NCBI RefSeq assembly: GCF_051201015.1
Contig: NZ_JBPEHI010000005.1
Source of the DNA: Petrimonas sulfuriphila
GTDB lineage: Bacteria; Bacteroidota; Bacteroidia; Bacteroidales; Dysgonomonadaceae
Strand: one strand, 5' to 3'
DNA: 64,000 bases
The first letter of the stretch is position 1, and every line of letters begins with the position of its first letter. Under the pieces are notes generated by a model. That model worked only from the letters and a program-made list of their open reading frames with translations. It did no database searches and was not told where the DNA came from. Of the stretch, positions 59,994 to 64,000 are shown piece by piece. The position numbers and the translations under genes are program-made.

Positions 59994-62132
59994 ATGTATA
60001 TATCAAAAGTAAGCTTAGTAAATTACAGAAATTTTGCAAATGCAAAAATCGTTCTAAATAAAGGAATCAATACAATAATTGGAGAAAATGGTTCTGGTAA
60101 AACAAATCTATTTAGGGCCATTAGGTTGTTACTCGAAGATGCATCAATCCAATATGCTTATAAATTGACAGAAAATGATTTCAATAGGAAGTTAGGGAAT
60201 TGGAAAGGTCATTGGATAATAATAAGTATTGAATTTAGTGAACTAAGCCATGAAGAAGCTGTTCAGTCTCTATTTATACATGGTACAGGTATTGCAGAAG
60301 ACGATTATGTTGAGAAAGCCACTTATAATTTATTCTTTAGACCCAAAGCCGATATTAGAAAAAAGCTGTCTGAACTAGAAGAAGGCGACACGGAAGGACT
60401 TGAAGAGTTATTAAATACAATTACTATTCAGGAGAATTACGAAACATTTTTTACAGGGAAAAGTACAGTAGATTTCAATGCCCCTGACATTTACAAAGAA
60501 CTCGTTGGCGATTTTGAGCATGTTATTTTCCCAGAAACCATTGATGCCTCAAAATATGGTGCAAAAATACCGCATCAACTTTCGGTATCTAAAGAGGTCT
60601 CTTTCACGTTTATACAGGCTCTTCGCGATGTTGTTAGCGACTTTCACAATAACAGAACAAATCCATTGTTGACACTATTAAAAAACAAGAGTGGAGAGAT
60701 AAACGAATCTGATTATCAGCCTATAAGTGATTTAGTGGATGAACTGAATAACAGTATTGAACAGCTTGATGATGTACAAAATATTAGAAAAGATATAAAG
60801 AGAACGATTCAAGATGCAGTAGGGTTAACATACTCTCCATCCTCAATGTCTATTAAATCCAGCGTACCGAGTGATGCTGATAAATTGTTACAATCCTTAA
60901 AACTATTTATCGGGGAACCTGATGAAGACTACGAGGGAGGTGTGCATGAGTTAAGTTTGGGTGGCGCAAATTTAATCTTTCTGACATTGAAATTACTAGA
61001 ATTTAAATATAGAAAATCAAGAGAAACATTTGCTAACTTCTTAGTTATCGAAGAACCGGAAGCACACATCCATAATCACATTCAAAAAACATTATTTGAT
61101 AAATTAGATTATGGTGATACGCAAATTATATATTCAACTCATTCTACCCAAATATCAGAAGTCAGTAATGTGAATAACATCAGTATTTTATCTAAGAAAT
61201 CAAATTGTGCAGAAGTCTATCAGCCTTCTCTTGGTTTAACACCTGAAAACATCAATGAAATTCAACGATATTTAGATGCAGTCAGAACGAATTTACTTTT
61301 TGCCAAAGGAGTTTTATTAGTAGAAGGAGATGCCGAAGAAATCCTAATTCCAATAATGGTAAAACAAGTATATGGGGTTAGTCTTGATGAATTAGGAATA
61401 AGCCTTATCAATATACGAAGTACTGGATTTGAAAATGTTGCACAGCTTTTCCATGAAGATAGAATTCACAGAAAATGTGGTATTATAACAGATTTAGATG
61501 ATGCAATCTGCAACACTACAATTATAGACGGAGATACTGAAAAAGAAATAAAATATAAAAAACGAGTTGAGAAGTCTAAAAAAAGTGGATTAGAACGAAA
61601 AACAAAACTTGATGAGTTTGTAAAAGATAATGACTGGTTACATATGTTTTATGCTAATTATACTTTTGAAGTTGATTTTGTCCTTAATAATAACAATTGG
61701 GAAGTTCGACAGATAATAGACCAAGTCTATACAGATGACAAAACAATAGAATTGGCAGAGGAAGAGTTGAAATCAGATGATGTCGCTGTCTTTGGGAAAA
61801 GAGTCTTGACTATGGCAAAACAAGAAGGAAAAGGCTGGTTTGCTATCATGTTAGGAGAACATATTTACCATGGAACTTATATTCCGGAATATATTTTAGA
61901 TGCAATTGTTTTTGCAAAAGACTCATATTCAACTGAACTTGTATCTGACATTGTAAAATATAGAATAGAAAAGAATATTGAAGATGATGAAAAGCACGAC
62001 TTGGATTTCTCCTCTTGTACGGAAAATCTGAAAAAATATCGTAAAGGCTCTATTTCTTTAGATGATTTGATATCAGAGATTGAAATGGTTATTCCAAATG
62101 ACCAATTGTTAACTCTTTTAAGAAAGTTATAG
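59994..62132 (+). CDS. OLD-family ATP-dependent nuclease (GajA-like)
   Basis: A 712-aa protein. The ABC-type ATPase parts are complete: Walker A GENGSGKTNLF at about residues 30-40, signature LSLGGANLIF, Walker B FLVIEEPEAHIHNHI and the STHSTQIS switch. The TOPRIM nuclease domain follows with VLLVEGDAEEILIP (about 441-454) and ITDLDDA (about 497-503), the metal-binding Glu and Asp residues. This is the GajA/OLD class 2 layout, though longer than the roughly 580-aa Gabija GajA I know of. It is followed after 4 bases by a UvrD-like gene, the usual OLD class 2 partner. Confidence 0.87.
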   Translation: MYISKVSLVNYRNFANAKIVLNKGINTIIGENGSGKTNLFRAIRLLLEDASIQYAYKLTENDFNRKLGNWKGHWIIISIEFSELSHEEAVQSLFIHGTGIAEDDYVEKATYNLFFRPKADIRKKLSELEEGDTEGLEELLNTITIQENYETFFTGKSTVDFNAPDIYKELVGDFEHVIFPETIDASKYGAKIPHQLSVSKEVSFTFIQALRDVVSDFHNNRTNPLLTLLKNKSGEINESDYQPISDLVDELNNSIEQLDDVQNIRKDIKRTIQDAVGLTYSPSSMSIKSSVPSDADKLLQSLKLFIGEPDEDYEGGVHELSLGGANLIFLTLKLLEFKYRKSRETFANFLVIEEPEAHIHNHIQKTLFDKLDYGDTQIIYSTHSTQISEVSNVNNISILSKKSNCAEVYQPSLGLTPENINEIQRYLDAVRTNLLFAKGVLLVEGDAEEILIPIMVKQVYGVSLDELGISLINIRSTGFENVAQLFHEDRIHRKCGIITDLDDAICNTTIIDGDTEKEIKYKKRVEKSKKSGLERKTKLDEFVKDNDWLHMFYANYTFEVDFVLNNNNWEVRQIIDQVYTDDKTIELAEEELKSDDVAVFGKRVLTMAKQEGKGWFAIMLGEHIYHGTYIPEYILDAIVFAKDSYSTELVSDIVKYRIEKNIEDDEKHDLDFSSCTENLKKYRKGSISLDDLISEIEMVIPNDQLLTLLRKL

Positions 62133-62136
62133 CAGT

Positions 62137-63939
62137 ATGTTTATTTGGGAGAAAGAAGCATTAAACGAAGAGCAAGAAGACGCTATAAAAAAAAACGAGA
62201 GTGTTTTATTAGTTGCTTGTCCTGGTAGTGGAAAAACACGAACACTGACTTATAAAATAGCTTATGAATTAAGTCGGCTCGAATCGGAAAAAGAATTTGT
62301 GGTTGCAATAACCTATACCAACAATGCTGCTGATGAAATAAAAGAAAGAGTTGAACTGTTGGGAGTAAATACAGAACAATTATGGATTGGCACTATTCAC
62401 TCTTTTTGTCTTGAATGGATTCTCAAGCCATATCATCAATATTTAGATGAATTGAAGTATGGCTTCAGAGTTATCAGTTCTTTTGATTCGGAAAAGATAC
62501 TGACTGAACTATGTAAGCCATATGACAAACCCAAAATAACATACTGGGATTGTGGTATTATTGCAAAAACAGATAATTACTACCTAACTTGTTTAGATGT
62601 CAGCAAACACAAATCATTACAAAAAATATATTCTGAATATTTTAAAACACTGAAAAAAAATAATCAAATAGATTTTGAACAGATACTTTTTTATTCATAT
62701 AAGTTATTGGTGCGGAAGCCAATTATTTCTCATGTTTTATGTAAATTATTCCCATTCATACTAATAGATGAATATCAAGACACAAAAGAAATACAATATC
62801 ACATTATAGCCAAGATATTAAGTGCGAATTTTGGTAATTCCAAAACTTTGATTGTTGGAGACCCCAATCAATCAATTTATGAATCATTAGGTGGATTTCC
62901 TATGCCAAAGGCGGATTTGGAGAAATTATTGGGGTTTGAGTTACTCGAATTAGGTTTGACTAAAAATTACAGGTCTTCTGACAAGATAATTAATTACTTT
63001 GAGCATTATAAAACTTATCCGAATTCAATTGAGGCTTGTGGTTGTGATAAAGACTATCCCAGCATCATCACTTATACCACATCGGTCTCTATTGACAATA
63101 TTATAGAAGAGGTTGCAAGTTTAATTTTATTCAATGTTACTGAAAAGGGTATCTCTCCAAATGAGATATGTATTGTTGCTCCCCAATGGGTGCATATTGC
63201 CAGTATAACAAGGCGATTAATGGTTCGATTACCAGATTATAGCTTTGATGGCCCCGGAATGGCTCCTTTCTCAAGAGATATTGATAATTTCTGGTTTAAA
63301 GTATCAAGAATAGCACTTACTGAACCGTCTCCATACATGTATATTAGACGTTTAAGATGGAGTAAAGAGGTGTTAAAAGAATTAGATTCAATAGGAGTAG
63401 ATGTGTCAGAAATGTCAGACAAACGCTTTTTAAGAATTTGTAATTCAATTTCAATTGGTGAAAACGACGGATTGAAATATTTGGAAAACTTCTTTGCTGA
63501 AATTTGTAATCACCTATCAATATTGATGGATGATTATGATATGCTATACGAACATTATACTGCTTTTTTTGAAAGTTCAAGAAGTAGGATTGATAGACTG
63601 ATAAAAGAAGGTAATCCTTGTATTGGCGAAATTGAAAGTTTTAGAAAAGTTTTCAAACAAAAAGACGGAATTACAGTATCAACCATCCACGGAATAAAAG
63701 GAGAAGAATATGATACGATGATTGGTTTCGCATTATTAGATGACTACGTACCTCATTTTAATGATAGCAAGGGTTATGAAAATGCAAAAAAACTATTATA
63801 TGTATTAGCTTCTAGAGCGAGAAAGAATTTACATATCATATCAGAGTATGGTAGAGGAATCAACAGATATAATCCAGAGGGGAAATCTCCGACACCTCAT
63901 TTGTTAGAGTACAAATATCGTTATGATAATATTGATTAA
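62137..63939 (+). CDS. UvrD-like SF1 helicase (GajB-like)
   Basis: A 600-aa SF1A helicase: Walker A ACPGSGKTRTLTYKIA (about residues 26-41), AITYTNNAADEI, Walker B LIDEYQDTKEIQ, GDPNQSIYESLGG, LTKNYRSSDKII, STIHGIKGEEYDTMIG and LYVLASRARKNLHII. All core motifs are intact. Its place right behind the OLD nuclease gene is the Gabija GajA-GajB order, where GajB is thought to sense or unwind DNA ends. It is longer than the about 490-aa GajB of Bacillus. Confidence 0.87.
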   Translation: MFIWEKEALNEEQEDAIKKNESVLLVACPGSGKTRTLTYKIAYELSRLESEKEFVVAITYTNNAADEIKERVELLGVNTEQLWIGTIHSFCLEWILKPYHQYLDELKYGFRVISSFDSEKILTELCKPYDKPKITYWDCGIIAKTDNYYLTCLDVSKHKSLQKIYSEYFKTLKKNNQIDFEQILFYSYKLLVRKPIISHVLCKLFPFILIDEYQDTKEIQYHIIAKILSANFGNSKTLIVGDPNQSIYESLGGFPMPKADLEKLLGFELLELGLTKNYRSSDKIINYFEHYKTYPNSIEACGCDKDYPSIITYTTSVSIDNIIEEVASLILFNVTEKGISPNEICIVAPQWVHIASITRRLMVRLPDYSFDGPGMAPFSRDIDNFWFKVSRIALTEPSPYMYIRRLRWSKEVLKELDSIGVDVSEMSDKRFLRICNSISIGENDGLKYLENFFAEICNHLSILMDDYDMLYEHYTAFFESSRSRIDRLIKEGNPCIGEIESFRKVFKQKDGITVSTIHGIKGEEYDTMIGFALLDDYVPHFNDSKGYENAKKLLYVLASRARKNLHIISEYGRGINRYNPEGKSPTPHLLEYKYRYDNID

Positions 63940-64000
63940 ATATTTCAATAAGCAATCTACCGCCATCCAAAGACATCTGCTGCCACCTTCCTGAAAACAG

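Noticed and set aside
1..64000. CRISPR arrays
   Set aside because: No regularly spaced direct repeats of 20-40 bases were seen; the only repeats are those listed.

Overview
The window is Bacteroidota DNA, most likely a member of the order Bacteroidales. The evidence is a fimbrillin-like lipoprotein, a DUF4468 protein, DUF4295 beside rpmB-rpmG, a VorB/Kor-type 2-oxoacid oxidoreductase operon, a CTnDOT-type conjugation operon, and repeated promoters of the Bacteroidota form TTTG-N20-TAnnTTTG. A Dysgonomonadaceae or Porphyromonadaceae-like host is plausible, but I cannot fix the genus without searches.

Bases 1 to about 31,490 are ordinary chromosome: birA (3' part), pyrH, frr, rsgA, cls, aroK, an alanine dehydrogenase, a membrane-anchored AraC regulator with a 44-aa peptide and a fimbrillin-like lipoprotein, a DUF2024-MarR-SixA operon carrying a MarR-like palindrome in its promoter, a cyclophilin, a MATE pump, tRNA-Gly and tRNA-Tyr, a TPR protein with ribH, rpmB-rpmG-DUF4295, ftsY-rimO, two HU genes (one fused to a membrane segment and LysM), sucCD, a siderophore receptor with a PepSY protein, a hemerythrin/LuxR pair, nitroreductase, kdsC, the ferredoxin-dependent 2-oxoacid oxidoreductase operon and a DEAD-box helicase.

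At 31,491 a tRNA-Ser(TGA) gene marks the left edge of an integrative conjugative element (ICE) that runs past the right end of the window. Its tyrosine integrase lies just inside, with short repeats on both sides of the gene. ORF6N, DUF1871-like and ArdA antirestriction genes follow, then a damaged two-gene unit cut by an IS3-family element. The complete minus-strand transfer operon traA to traQ (traP not seen) spans 37.6-48.7 kb and is divergent from the mobilization genes mobA-mobB-mobC (49.3-53.1 kb); a likely oriT lies between them.

Behind mobC lies AT-rich accessory cargo in two blocks. The first (53.1-56.1 kb) holds an unrecognised 350-aa protein, a DUF2971 protein and a DUF4935/PIN-like protein, and is closed by a degenerate second copy of the mobC 3' end, so the site behind mobC looks like an insertion hotspot. 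The second (56.4-63.9 kb) is an XRE regulator, a 1,089-aa SF2 helicase with a possible C-terminal nuclease motif, an OLD-family ATPase/TOPRIM nuclease and a UvrD-like helicase. The last two look like a Gabija pair (GajA/GajB). The four-gene set is the best candidate in the window for an undescribed or extended anti-phage system.
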